DNA of 64,000 bases from Burkholderiaceae bacterium. GTDB taxonomy: Bacteria; Pseudomonadota; Gammaproteobacteria; Burkholderiales; Burkholderiaceae_C. A program made the position numbers and the translations under genes. Positions 45,146-53,579 of the stretch are shown here, piece after piece; within the stretch, counting starts at the first letter, position 1; every line of letters starts with the position of its first letter. The stretch is taken from positions 1-64,000 of the forward strand of contig JAMLIQ010000001.1 of assembly GCA_023954095.1 (NCBI GenBank), read 5' to 3'. The notes under the pieces were generated by a model. It worked only from the letters and a program-made list of their open reading frames with translations, did not search any database and had not been told where the DNA came from.

Positions 45146-46738
45146 TCAGCGCTGCGCAATGCGCAGCGGAGAGCCTGCGGCCTGCAACGTCGGCCCGTTG
45201 CCGTCCAGGCGGAACACCGCCACCGCCTGGACCAGCTGCGCCGCCTGGCTCTTGAGGCCGTCGGCCGCAGCGGCGCTTTGCTCGACCAGGGCCGCGTTCT
45301 GCTGCGTCGCCTGGTCCATTTGCGTGATGGCTTCGCCCACCTGGGCCACGCCCTGGCTTTGCTCCTGGCTGGCCGCGCTGATTTCGCTCACGATGTCGGT
45401 CACGCGGCCAATGGCCTGCACCACCTCGCTCATGGTGTGGCCGGCGCGGTCCACCAGAGCCGAGCCCGCTTCCACCCGCTCCACACTGGCGCCAATCAAG
45501 GCCTTGATTTCCTTGGCCGCGTCTGCGCTGCGCCCGGCCAGGCTGCGCACTTCGCTGGCGACCACGGCAAAGCCGCGACCTTGCTCGCCAGCGCGCGCCG
45601 CCTCCACGGCGGCATTGAGCGCGAGGATGTTGGTCTGAAACGCAATCCCGTCAATCACGCCAATGATGTCGGCAATCTTGCGGCTGCTGTCGTTAATGCC
45701 CTTCATGGTGCGAACCACTTCGGCGACGACCTCGCCGCCCTGCGTCGCCACGGTCTGCGCATTGCGTGCCAGCTGGTTGGCCGCGCGCGCGTTGTCGGCG
45801 TTCTGGCGCACGGTGGAATTGAGTTCTTCCATGGATGCGGAGGTTTCTTCCAGTGCGCTGGCCTGCTGCTCCGTGCGCGCCGAAAGATCACTGTTGCCGT
45901 GGGCGATCTCGGCGCTCGCGCTGGCCACGCCTTCGGCGCCGCGGCGCACTTCGCCGACGATGCCGGCCAAACGCTGCTGCATGGTCCCCAATGCCTGCAA
46001 CAACTGGCCCGGCTCGTCCTGGGCATGGCCCTCGCTCGCACGCGTCAGGTCGCCCTGGGCGATGGCCTGCGCCCACTGACGGCTGCGCTGGACCGGCCCG
46101 ACGATGGAACGGGTGACCAGGGCGGCCAGCGCCAGGCCGAGCGCAATCGCCAGCAGCGCAGCCCCGCCCAGAATCCATTCGCTCGATTGCGCCACCGAGG
46201 CGCTGCGCTGCTGGCTGGCGACGAGCAGCTGGCCCATGTGCTGGCGCAAGGCATCCAGCGCGGCAAGGGTTTTGTCCGCCAGCGGACGCAAGTCCTTGTC
46301 GACCAGGTTCGGTACGCTGGGTTCGCCGCCGCGGTGCAGTTCACGAATCTCTGCCAGGCGCTGCAGATACGCGCCCTGCGCGGCGTCCACGTCGGCCAGC
46401 AGGACCTTGGCCGATTCGCCGGACACCAGGGCATGGACACGCTGCACGCTCTGTTCCATGTCGCGCGTCGTTGCCTCGGTGCTGGCCTGCAGCTGGTCCA
46501 TGTATTCGCGGTCGATGGCCTTGAGAAAGGCCTCGGTGCGAACCCAGTTGAGGCGCAGGAGCGCGGCCCAGCGCTCCACCTGGGCCTGGCGCTCCATTTC
46601 CACGGTGGAGACGCGCTCGCTGTCGGCTGCCAAGGTCTGGATTCGCCAGATGCCCAGGGCCGCCATCAATGCCGTAATGATCAGAATGAGACCAAAGCCC
46701 AGGCCCAAGCGTGGACCGATGCGAAGCGTGCGCAACAT
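45146..46738 (-). CDS. methyl-accepting chemotaxis protein
   Basis: 530 residues. First membrane helix about 12-32 (LGFGLILIITALMAALGIW), periplasmic four-helix-bundle-type sensor (about 33-188), second helix about 189-210, HAMP (about 212-264, RSIVGPVQRSRQWAQAIAQG) and a long cytoplasmic coiled coil. The conserved hairpin tip includes IDGIAFQTNILALNAAVEAA, then AGEQGRGFAVVASEVRSLAG. There is no C-terminal pentapeptide tether for CheR, so adaptation probably relies on other receptors. The ligand is unknown. Stand-alone gene. Confidence 0.95.
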   Translation of the reverse strand: MLRTLRIGPRLGLGFGLILIITALMAALGIWRIQTLAADSERVSTVEMERQAQVERWAALLRLNWVRTEAFLKAIDREYMDQLQASTEATTRDMEQSVQRVHALVSGESAKVLLADVDAAQGAYLQRLAEIRELHRGGEPSVPNLVDKDLRPLADKTLAALDALRQHMGQLLVASQQRSASVAQSSEWILGGAALLAIALGLALAALVTRSIVGPVQRSRQWAQAIAQGDLTRASEGHAQDEPGQLLQALGTMQQRLAGIVGEVRRGAEGVASASAEIAHGNSDLSARTEQQASALEETSASMEELNSTVRQNADNARAANQLARNAQTVATQGGEVVAEVVRTMKGINDSSRKIADIIGVIDGIAFQTNILALNAAVEAARAGEQGRGFAVVASEVRSLAGRSADAAKEIKALIGASVERVEAGSALVDRAGHTMSEVVQAIGRVTDIVSEISAASQEQSQGVAQVGEAITQMDQATQQNAALVEQSAAAADGLKSQAAQLVQAVAVFRLDGNGPTLQAAGSPLRIAQR

Positions 46739-46814
46739 AATCGTAGAACCGTGAAGGAGACGCCAAAGACTACGGGTTGCGTTGGCCGGGCGCTGTCTGT
46801 GTGGCGACAGGCGC

Positions 46815-47396
46815 TTACTTGATTCCCAGCATCTGGTCCTTAAGCTTCCAGTCGGCGGGGGAGTTGCCGAACCAGATGGACATCAGCGCGCGGAAGAACG
46901 CGGGGTCCTTGAAGGGCTCGGCCTGCAGCTTGCCCTTGGCCCAAATGCTCAACCCTGTCGCCGGATCCCACTCGAGGGCGCAGACGTCGCCGGGCACGAA
47001 GGCCTTGTTGGCCGCAAAAATCTCACCCATCTTGATCATCCCGGGGATGATCTTGGACAGCTCGCTGCGGCTGACGTTGTCCTCGATGCCGCGCGTGAGA
47101 AGCTTGCCGAAGTCGGCGGAGTTGATTTCGCGCAAGAAGGTCATTCCCAGGCGCTTGGGGCCGGGCGCTGCGATCAGCTCGTCAAGCGACTTGACCGGCT
47201 GGGTGGTGTACAGATCGCCCACATAGACCTTGAAAGGGCCTTTGTAGCGGATGCCGGCGCCGTTGAGCTGCAGCTTGGTGCCGGCGACCGTCACCGAGTC
47301 TTCGACCTTGACACCAGCAAGTTCGACCATGGCAAACGCGGCCACGCTCCAGCACAGACCGAAAGCCACCAGCAGAGTGCGCAATGTGTTCCACAT
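46815..47396 (-). CDS. chalcone-isomerase-like secreted protein
   Basis: 193 residues if started at the second Met (47396), which has a GGGGTTGG ribosome-like sequence and gives the signal peptide MWNTLRTLLVAFGLCWSV ending AFA; the Met at 47408 has only a T-run upstream. The domain begins VELAGVKVEDSVTVAGTKLQ and includes IRYKGPFKVYVGDLYTTQPV and FLREINSADF, typical of bacterial chalcone-isomerase-like proteins. These probably bind lipids or hydrophobic ligands; no isomerase activity is established for them. A perfect 12-bp palindrome lies just upstream, suggesting repressor control. Confidence 0.85.
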   Translation of the reverse strand: MWNTLRTLLVAFGLCWSVAAFAMVELAGVKVEDSVTVAGTKLQLNGAGIRYKGPFKVYVGDLYTTQPVKSLDELIAAPGPKRLGMTFLREINSADFGKLLTRGIEDNVSRSELSKIIPGMIKMGEIFAANKAFVPGDVCALEWDPATGLSIWAKGKLQAEPFKDPAFFRALMSIWFGNSPADWKLKDQMLGIK

Positions 47397-47415
47397 GTCC
47401 AACCCCATAAAAAAA

Positions 47416-47427
47416 GAACGATCGTTC
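47416..47427. promoter_or_regulatory. GAACGATCGTTC palindrome, TetR-like operator candidate
   Basis: A perfect 12-bp inverted repeat about 20 bp upstream of the chalcone-isomerase-like gene's start and downstream of a CTGACA...TATTAC promoter-like pair on the minus strand. A repressor bound here would cover the transcription start. The sequence style is that of TetR-family sites, but no TetR gene is in the window. Confidence 0.5.
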
Positions 47428-47565
47428 GTAATACTGAAACAAAGTGTATGTCAGTCAGGCCCCTGGCCTATTGGGGATTTCCCCTGCCTGCGGGCCCACG
47501 CACACGCCAGCCGCGCTCGGCGACCCGCGCTCGGTGACCCAGGGGCATTTGCTACACTTTGCGCC

Positions 47566-47640
47566 ATGTTCACACACCGCGCGTTCATCGCAGGTCGCAG
47601 CGACCGGGGGGCCTGGCCCTGGCGTTCCTGCTGCGCCTGA
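47566..47640 (+). CDS. trpL: tryptophan operon leader peptide
   Basis: 24 residues, MFTHRAFIAGRSDRGAWPWR then SCCA. Two tryptophan codons separated by one Pro codon sit near the end, the classic layout of a trp attenuator peptide, and the ORF lies 80 bp before trpE. Ribosome stalling at scarce Trp-tRNA would alter downstream pairing. The start follows a TACACT -10 box by 7 nt with no ribosome site. Confidence 0.7.
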   Translation: MFTHRAFIAGRSDRGAWPWRSCCA

Positions 47641-47695
47641 CATGCGGCCCTCTGCGGCCTTTCCGATGAACCCGGCGCGCCAGTCTGCTGGCCCG

Positions 47696-47712
47696 CCTGC
47701 CGCCCTGGCAGG
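47696..47712 (+). promoter_or_regulatory. hairpin sequestering the trpE ribosome-binding site
   Basis: CCTGCC, loop GCCCT, GGCAGG; the right arm is the start of the trpE Shine-Dalgarno region, 8 nt before the GTG start at 47721. When formed it should hinder trpE initiation. Confidence 0.5.
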
Positions 47713-47720
47713 AAACTCCC

Positions 47721-49220
47721 GTGATCACTGAACTTGAATTCCAGAGCCTCGCGCGCGAAGGCTACAACCGCATTCCGCTGATGGCCGAAGCCTTCGCGGA
47801 TCTTGAAACCCCTCTGTCGCTGTACCTCAAATTGGCCCACAGCCAAGGCGGTGGAGCGCACAGCTTCCTGCTCGAATCCGTGGTGGGTGGCGAGCGCTTT
47901 GGTCGTTACAGCTTCATCGGCCTGCCGGCGCGCACGCTCTTGCGTTCGCGCGGCTTCGGCGCCGACGCCGTGACCGAAGTGGTGACCGACGGCCAGGTGG
48001 TTGAAACCGCCTCCGGCAATCCACTCGATTTCGTCGAGGCCTACCAGAAGCGCTTCAAGGTGGCGCTGCGCCCTGGCCTGCCGCGCTTTTGCGGGGGCCT
48101 TGCAGGCTATTTTGGCTACGACGTGGTGCGCCACATCGAGAAGAAGCTGGAGAAGAGCTGTCCGCCCGACACCCTGGGCATGCCCGATATCCTGTTGCTG
48201 CAATGCGAGGAATTGGCGGTCATCGACAACCTCTCGGGCAAGCTCTACCTGATCGTCTATGCCGACCCGGCGCGTCCTGAGGCCTTCAGCAACGCCAAGA
48301 AGCGCTTGCGCAGCCTGCGCGAACAACTGCGCTATTCGGTCAGCGCCCCGCAGGTGCAAGCCAGCCTGGGTCACCCGGCGCAGCGCGACTTCGCCAAGGC
48401 GGACTACCTGGCCGCCGTGGTGCGCGCCAAGGAGCTGATTGCCGGGGGAGACTTCATGCAGGTGCAGGTGGGCCAGCGCATTCACAAGCGCTTTGATGCC
48501 AGTCCGCTCTCGCTCTACCGCGCGCTGCGCTCGCTCAACCCCAGCCCCTACATGTACTACTACCACTTTGGCGACAGCCACGTGGTGGGCGCCAGCCCGG
48601 AGATTCTGGTGCGGCAGGAAAAAACAGAGGCCGGCGAGAAGGTGACGATCCGCCCGCTGGCCGGCACCCGTCCGCGCGGCGCCACGCCCGAGCTGGACAA
48701 GCTGACCGAGCAGGAACTCATCAACGATCCCAAGGAGCGCGCAGAGCATGTCATGCTGATCGACCTGGCGCGCAACGACATTGGCCGCATTGCGCAGACC
48801 GGTACGGTCAAGGTCACCGAAGCCTTTGCGGTAGAGCGCTACAGCCACGTCATGCACATCGTGAGCAACGTCGAAGGCATCTTGAAGCCCGGCATGAGCA
48901 ACATGGACGTGCTGCGCGCCACCTTCCCCGCCGGCACCCTGACGGGCGCGCCCAAGGTGCACGCCATGGAAATCATTGATCAGCTGGAGCCCACCAAACG
49001 CGGCCTCTACGGTGGTGCTTGCGGCTACCTGAGCTACGCCGGCGACATGGATGTGGCGATTGCCATTCGCACCGCCATCGTCAAGGACGGCGAGCTTTAC
49101 GTGCAGGCTGCGGCCGGCGTGGTGGCCGATTCGGTGCCCGAGCTGGAATGGCGCGAAACGGAACACAAGGCGCGTGCCCTGCTGCGCGCCGCTGAACTGG
49201 TGGAAGAGGGGCTGGAATGA
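47721..49220 (+). CDS. trpE: anthranilate synthase component I
   Basis: 499 residues from a GTG start. It converts chorismate and ammonia (from TrpG) to anthranilate. The feedback-inhibition LLESVVGGERFGRYSF element, IRPLAGTRPRGATPELD, HVMLIDLARNDIGR, SNVEGIL and FPAGTLTGAPKVHAMEII are present in order. It is first structural gene of the trp row, behind a candidate attenuator. Its stop overlaps the start of a chorismate mutase gene (ATGA), so an enzyme competing for the same substrate is co-translated. Confidence 0.97.
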   Translation: MITELEFQSLAREGYNRIPLMAEAFADLETPLSLYLKLAHSQGGGAHSFLLESVVGGERFGRYSFIGLPARTLLRSRGFGADAVTEVVTDGQVVETASGNPLDFVEAYQKRFKVALRPGLPRFCGGLAGYFGYDVVRHIEKKLEKSCPPDTLGMPDILLLQCEELAVIDNLSGKLYLIVYADPARPEAFSNAKKRLRSLREQLRYSVSAPQVQASLGHPAQRDFAKADYLAAVVRAKELIAGGDFMQVQVGQRIHKRFDASPLSLYRALRSLNPSPYMYYYHFGDSHVVGASPEILVRQEKTEAGEKVTIRPLAGTRPRGATPELDKLTEQELINDPKERAEHVMLIDLARNDIGRIAQTGTVKVTEAFAVERYSHVMHIVSNVEGILKPGMSNMDVLRATFPAGTLTGAPKVHAMEIIDQLEPTKRGLYGGACGYLSYAGDMDVAIAIRTAIVKDGELYVQAAAGVVADSVPELEWRETEHKARALLRAAELVEEGLE

Positions 49221-49552
49221 CGCGCGCGATCGAAAAAGTGAAGCCCTGCCAGGACATGCAGGATGTGCGCGGCGCCATCAACGCGCTTGATGACGTGCTG
49301 GTGCCGCTGCTGGTGGAGCGCGTGGCGTACATGACGCAGGCTGCGCGCATCAAGCAGCGCGCCAGTCAGGTGCGCGACGAAGCGCGCATCGAAGACATCG
49401 TGCGCCGGGTGCGCCAGGCCGCTTTGAGAGAGGGTGGCGACAGCGATGTCATCGAGCAGATCTACCGCAGCATGATGGAGGCTTGCATTGCCTTTGAAGA
49501 GCGCGAGTTCGTGCGGCTGCGCGAGACCTCCAATCAGGGAGAAGGCGCATGA
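49217..49552 (+). CDS. monofunctional AroQ-class chorismate mutase
   Basis: 111 residues, all helical, with [20 protein letters not shown] (first helix; Arg contacts chorismate), [20 protein letters not shown] and [20 protein letters not shown]. Closest in style to the PchB/AroQ type II mutases or isochorismate pyruvate lyases. It would turn chorismate into prephenate for Phe/Tyr synthesis. It is embedded between trpE and trpG with four-base overlaps on both sides, so it is expressed at fixed ratio with anthranilate synthase. No signal peptide, hence cytoplasmic. Confidence 0.85.
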   Translation: MTRAIEKVKPCQDMQDVRGAINALDDVLVPLLVERVAYMTQAARIKQRASQVRDEARIEDIVRRVRQAALREGGDSDVIEQIYRSMMEACIAFEEREFVRLRETSNQGEGA

Positions 49553-50148
49553 AGCTATTGATGATCGACAACTACGACAGCTTCACCTGGAACATCGTCC
49601 AGTACTTCGGCGAGCTGGGCGCCGAGGTCGAAGTGGTGCGCAACGACGAGGTCACGCTGGCCGATCTGGACGCGCGGCTGGCATCGGGCGCAATGGACCG
49701 GCTGGTGGTCTCGCCCGGCCCCTGCTCGCCGGCCGAGGCCGGAATCTCTGTGCCCGCCATCCAGCATTTCGCTGGCCGCCTGCCGATTTTGGGTGTGTGC
49801 CTGGGGCACCAGGCCATCGGCGCAGCCTTCGGCGGCACCATCGTGCGCGCGCAGGAGCTGATGCACGGCAAGACCAGCGTCATCACGACCACGCAGACGG
49901 GCGTGTTCGCCGGCCTGCCGCGCCAGTTCACGGTCAACCGCTACCACTCGCTCTCCATCGAGCGCGCCAGCTGCCCCGAGGTGCTGCAAATCACCGCCTG
50001 GACGGAGGACGGCGAAATCATGGGCGTGCGTCACAAGCAACTGTCCATTGAGGGCGTGCAGTTCCACCCGGAAAGCATCCTCTCGGAACATGGACACGCA
50101 CTGCTGCGCAATTTCTTGCATCCGACCGCATTGAATGCTATTGAATAG
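49549..50148 (+). CDS. trpG: anthranilate synthase component II (glutamine amidotransferase)
   Basis: 199 residues, class I glutaminase. Opening [16 protein letters not shown]; oxyanion strand [13 protein letters not shown]; nucleophile Cys in [12 protein letters not shown]; His/Glu pair in GVQFHPESI. It delivers ammonia to TrpE. The last codons (NAIE) and the TAG stop come from a copy of the dispersed repeat that begins at about 50133, so the protein's end has been shaped by the element. Its ATG overlaps the mutase stop. Confidence 0.97.
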   Translation: MKLLMIDNYDSFTWNIVQYFGELGAEVEVVRNDEVTLADLDARLASGAMDRLVVSPGPCSPAEAGISVPAIQHFAGRLPILGVCLGHQAIGAAFGGTIVRAQELMHGKTSVITTTQTGVFAGLPRQFTVNRYHSLSIERASCPEVLQITAWTEDGEIMGVRHKQLSIEGVQFHPESILSEHGHALLRNFLHPTALNAIE

Positions 50149-50203
50149 ATAGCTGTTAGCGCTTTATGAATAAGCGCTAGAGGCCAATTTCAATCAATTT
50201 TCT
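50133..50203 (+). repeat. dispersed palindromic repeat, copy 7 (trpG end/intergenic)
   Basis: GAATGCTATTGAATAGATAG, then CTGTTAGCGCTT, then ATAAGCGCTAGAGGCCAATT and a CAATTTTCT tail. A near-complete copy. Its left end supplies the final Asn-Ala-Ile-Glu and stop of trpG; the rest fills the gap before the LysE gene. Confidence 0.85.
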
Positions 50204-50212
50204 ACCGACCCC

Positions 50213-50863
50213 ATGCCCACCCACCAGTGGATTCTGTTCGTCGCCGCCGGCGTCTTGCTCAACCTCACGCCGGGGCCGGATGTGTTCTTCATCATCGCCC
50301 ATGCGGCGCGGCGCGGCGTGCGTGCTGGGGTGGTGGCGGCGCTGGGCATTTCTGCGGGCTGCTGCGTGCACGTGCTGGCCGCTGCCGTGGGCGTGAGCGC
50401 CCTGGTGGCAGCGTCGGCCACGGCGTTTGGTGTGCTCAAGTGGTTGGGCGCGATCTACCTGGTATACGTGGGCGTTCGCATGCTGATCGCCGGGCTGGGT
50501 GGTTCTGGCTCGTCGGGCGCGCGGGGCGCTGCCGACACACAGGTGGCGCTGACCACGGTTTTTCGCCGGGGCTTTCTGACCAACGTGCTCAACCCCAAGG
50601 TGGCGCTGTTCTTCCTCGCCTTCGTGCCGCAGTTCATTGCGCCGGGCAGCGCGCATGCGCCCGCCATGTTTTTGGCGCTGGGCCTTTTGTTTACGTTCAA
50701 CAGCACGCTGGTCAACACCGGCTGGGCCTGTGCCGCCGCCTGGGCGGCGCGCCGCGCGGGCGCCATGCAGCGCGCCATGCGCTGGCTCGATGGCGTGGCG
50801 GGATCGCTCTTCATCGGCTTCGGCGTGAAGCTGGCGCTGACCGATGCGCCCGCCAGACTTTGA
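50213..50863 (+). CDS. LysE/RhtB-family amino-acid exporter
   Basis: 216 residues with six hydrophobic segments. The family's N-terminal motif [23 protein letters not shown] and the [16 protein letters not shown] block are both present. These inner-membrane proteins export amino acids such as homoserine, threonine, leucine or lysine. It sits inside the trp row between trpG and trpD, on the same strand, 40 bp before trpD, so co-transcription is likely. Export of an aromatic or pathway intermediate is a position-based guess. Confidence 0.88.
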   Translation: MPTHQWILFVAAGVLLNLTPGPDVFFIIAHAARRGVRAGVVAALGISAGCCVHVLAAAVGVSALVAASATAFGVLKWLGAIYLVYVGVRMLIAGLGGSGSSGARGAADTQVALTTVFRRGFLTNVLNPKVALFFLAFVPQFIAPGSAHAPAMFLALGLLFTFNSTLVNTGWACAAAWAARRAGAMQRAMRWLDGVAGSLFIGFGVKLALTDAPARL

Positions 50864-50903
50864 CACCGCTCTGTCCTCTCGTCATTCATTGGGAACCTCT
50901 GCC

Positions 50904-51935
50904 ATGCTCATCACCCCGCAAGAAGCGCTGCAGCGCACCGTCGAACACCGCGAGATCTTTCACGACGAGATGCTGCACCTGATGCGCATGGTCATGCGGG
51001 GCGAGCTGTCCCCTGTCATGACCGCCGCCATCATCACCGGCCTGCGCGTCAAAAAGGAAACCATTGGCGAGATCACTGCGGCCGCGCAGGTGATGCGCGA
51101 GTTCTCCAACAAGGTGCCAGTGGCAGACACCACGCACCTGGTCGACATCGTGGGCACCGGGGGCGACGGTGCCGGCAGTTTCAATATCTCTACCTGTGCC
51201 ATGTTTGTCGCGGCTGCTGCGGGCGCGCGTGCAGCCAAGCATGGCGGACGCAGCGTCTCCAGCAAGAGTGGCAGCGCCGATGTGATGGAGCAGCTCGGCG
51301 TGCACATCGACCTGCCGCCTGCCGCCATCGCCGAGAGCATTGCCCAGGTGGGCATTGGCTTCATGTTCGCGCCCAACCACCACCCGGCGATGAAAAACGT
51401 GGCCCCGGTGCGGCGCGAACTGGGCGTGCGTACCATCTTCAACATCCTCGGCCCGCTGACCAACCCCGCCGGGGCACCAAACATTTTGATGGGTGTGTTC
51501 CACCCCGACCTCGTCGGTATCCAGGTGCGCGCCCTGCAGCGCCTGGGCGCCGAGCATGCGCTCGTGGTCTATGGCCGCGATGGCATGGACGAAATCAGCC
51601 TGGGTGCGGCCACGCTGGTGGGCGAGCTCAAGGACGGCCAGGTGCGCGAATACGAAATTCACCCCGAGGACTTTGGGCTGCCCATGGCCAGCAACCGGGC
51701 CTTCAAGGTGGAGACGCCCGAAGCGTCGCGCGACATGCTGCTCTCGGTGCTCGACGGCGCAGCGGGGCCCGCCGCCGACATCGTGTGTCTGAACGCCGGC
51801 GCCGCGCTGTACGTGGCCGGCGTGGCCGGTTCGATTGGGGGCGGCCTGGAGCGTGCCCGCGCCGCCCTCGCCTCGGGCGCCGCCCGCGAGCGGCTGCGCC
51901 AGCTGGTCGCCTTCACGCAAGCGCAGAAGGGATAA
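50904..51935 (+). CDS. trpD: anthranilate phosphoribosyltransferase
   Basis: 343 residues from the ATG at 50904. PRPP-binding [15 protein letters not shown], the [20 protein letters not shown] block, [20 protein letters not shown] and LGPLTNPAG are all intact. It transfers phosphoribose to anthranilate. The gene is separate from trpG, unlike the fused enterobacterial form. trpC follows after 3 bp. Confidence 0.97.
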   Translation: MLITPQEALQRTVEHREIFHDEMLHLMRMVMRGELSPVMTAAIITGLRVKKETIGEITAAAQVMREFSNKVPVADTTHLVDIVGTGGDGAGSFNISTCAMFVAAAAGARAAKHGGRSVSSKSGSADVMEQLGVHIDLPPAAIAESIAQVGIGFMFAPNHHPAMKNVAPVRRELGVRTIFNILGPLTNPAGAPNILMGVFHPDLVGIQVRALQRLGAEHALVVYGRDGMDEISLGAATLVGELKDGQVREYEIHPEDFGLPMASNRAFKVETPEASRDMLLSVLDGAAGPAADIVCLNAGAALYVAGVAGSIGGGLERARAALASGAARERLRQLVAFTQAQKG

Positions 51936-51938
51936 GCC

Positions 51939-52739
51939 ATGTCCGACATCCTCAGCCAGATCGTTGCCACCAAACAGCAAGAAGTCGCTGCGGCCAAGCA
52001 CCGTACGCCGCTCGCCAGCATCCGCCAGGACGCCGAGAGCCGCGTGCTGACGCGCGATTTTGAAGCCGCGCTGCGCGCCAAAATCTTGCGCGGGCAAGCG
52101 GCGGTGATTGCCGAGATCAAGAAGGCCAGCCCCAGCAAGGGCGTGCTGCGCGCCGATTTCGAACCCGCCGACATCGCCCAGAGCTATTCCGAGGGCGACG
52201 GCGAGGTCAGCGCCGCGTGTCTTTCGGTGCTGACCGATGTGCAGTATTTCCAGGGCCGCATCGACTATTTGAAGCAGGCCCGCGCGAGCTGCATGCTGCC
52301 GGTGCTGCGCAAGGATTTCATGGTTGACGAATGGCAGATTTACGAGTCGCGCGCCATTGGCGCAGATGCCGTGCTGCTGATTGCCGCCTGCCTTGACGAC
52401 GCCCAGATGCGCGATTTCGAAGCGATTGCGCGCGGCCTTGATATGGCGGTGCTGGTTGAGGTGCACGACGCCGCCGAGATGGAGCGTGCGCTGCGCTTGC
52501 AGACCCCGCTCGTCGGCGTGAACAACCGCAATTTGAAGACGTTCGAGGTCAGCTTGCAGACCACGTTGGATCTGCAAAAGCACGTGCCGCCGGAGCGCCT
52601 GCTGGTGACCGAATCGGGGGTGGCCACGCGCGCCGATGTCACGCTGCTGCGCGCCGCTGGTGTGCAGGCGTTTTTGGTAGGCGAAGCCTTTATGCGTGCC
52701 GAGGAGCCTGGGCTGGCGCTGGCGGAACTGTTTGCGTGA
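51939..52739 (+). CDS. trpC: indole-3-glycerol phosphate synthase
   Basis: 266 residues, TIM barrel. [17 protein letters not shown] (catalytic Lys, Glu), [38 protein letters not shown] and LLVTESGV follow the family in order. It closes the indole ring of indole-glycerol phosphate. Monofunctional, not fused to TrpF. An AAGGGA ribosome site precedes the ATG. A dispersed repeat and then ung follow. Confidence 0.97.
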   Translation: MSDILSQIVATKQQEVAAAKHRTPLASIRQDAESRVLTRDFEAALRAKILRGQAAVIAEIKKASPSKGVLRADFEPADIAQSYSEGDGEVSAACLSVLTDVQYFQGRIDYLKQARASCMLPVLRKDFMVDEWQIYESRAIGADAVLLIAACLDDAQMRDFEAIARGLDMAVLVEVHDAAEMERALRLQTPLVGVNNRNLKTFEVSLQTTLDLQKHVPPERLLVTESGVATRADVTLLRAAGVQAFLVGEAFMRAEEPGLALAELFA

Positions 52740-52765
52740 AGCCCTGTTCAGCGGGTACAAACCGC

Positions 52766-52826
52766 ATTTGCTATCGAGAATGTAGCTTTTTGCGCATATG
52801 GAATAAGCGCTAGAGGCCATTTTCAT
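52766..52826 (+). repeat. dispersed palindromic repeat, copy 8 (trpC/ung intergenic)
   Basis: TTTGCTATCGAGAATGTAGC, then GGAATAAGCGCTAGAGGCC and ATTTTCAT. Its right end abuts the ung start codon at 52827, so the element supplies the immediate upstream sequence of ung. Confidence 0.85.
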
Positions 52827-53543
52827 ATGAAATCCGCCGCCCTGTCGCCCCCCGATCAGCTCCAGACGGCCGACCCCCGCGACTGGCCGGTGGCGCCGGG
52901 CTGGCAGCCCTTGGTCGAGCAATTTTTCCAATCGCCGTCAGGCGTGCAACTGCTGGCGTTCTTGCGCGAGCGCCTGGCGGCCGGAGCCAGCATCTTCCCG
53001 CCGCAGCCGCTGCGCGCGCTCGAACTCACACCGCCTGAGAAAGTGCGCGTCGTCATCCTGGGGCAGGACCCCTACCACGGCCGCGGGCAGGCGCAGGGTC
53101 TGGCGTTTTCCGTCGCGCCGGGCGTTCCAATCCCGCCTTCGTTGCGCAACATCTTCAAGGAAATCGAGCGCGACTTGGGTACGCCGCCACCTGCGTTTCC
53201 TGTGCCCGGCGGCAGTCTGGTGCATTGGGCCGAGCAAGGCGCCCTGCTGCTCAACACCGTGCTCACGGTGGAGGAGGGCCAGCCAGGCAGCCACGCCAAG
53301 CGCGGCTGGGAGCTGCTGACCGACGCGCTGATCGCCCACGTCGCGACGCAGCCCCAACCGGTGGTGTTCCTGCTCTGGGGCGCGCACGCACAATCGAAGC
53401 GCGCGCTCGTCGACGGCCCGCGGCATCTGGTGCTCAGCGCCAACCACCCGTCGCCCTTGTCGGCGCTGCGCCCGCCCGTGCCTTTCATCGGCTGCGGGCA
53501 TTTTGGGCAGGCGCGGGCGTTTCGGCGTTTGCACGGCGGATAA
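52827..53543 (+). CDS. ung: uracil-DNA glycosylase
   Basis: 238 residues. Family 1 UDG: water-activating loop GQDPYHG (D81, H84), the Pro-rich [17 protein letters not shown] loop, [16 protein letters not shown] and the minor-groove loop HPSPLSALR. It removes uracil from DNA in base-excision repair. Its start codon directly follows a dispersed repeat and there is no ribosome site of usual form. It sits between trpC and the trpB paralogue, on the same strand, and may be co-transcribed with the trp genes. Confidence 0.97.
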   Translation: MKSAALSPPDQLQTADPRDWPVAPGWQPLVEQFFQSPSGVQLLAFLRERLAAGASIFPPQPLRALELTPPEKVRVVILGQDPYHGRGQAQGLAFSVAPGVPIPPSLRNIFKEIERDLGTPPPAFPVPGGSLVHWAEQGALLLNTVLTVEEGQPGSHAKRGWELLTDALIAHVATQPQPVVFLLWGAHAQSKRALVDGPRHLVLSANHPSPLSALRPPVPFIGCGHFGQARAFRRLHGG

Positions 53544-53579
53544 GATTTGGCGGTTTTTCATCACAAGGAGGGACAGCGC

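Larger units (their letters stand above)
47553..47723 (+). promoter_or_regulatory. trpE leader region with candidate attenuator
   Basis: TACACT (47553-47558) is a good -10 box whose start point would fall at the leader-peptide ATG (47566), i.e. a leaderless leader ORF. The second Trp codon lies in CTGGCG (47619-47624), complementary to CGCCAG (47678-47683). A strong hairpin CCTGCC-N5-GGCAGG (47696-47712) overlaps the trpE ribosome site GGCAGGAAA. Alternative pairing could thus link leader translation to trpE expression. No long T-run terminator is visible, so the mechanism (termination or occlusion) is open. Confidence 0.5.

Noticed and set aside
50886..52931. 681-codon minus-strand frame opposite trpD and trpC
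   Set aside because: Crosses two well-defined genes on the other strand; shadow.
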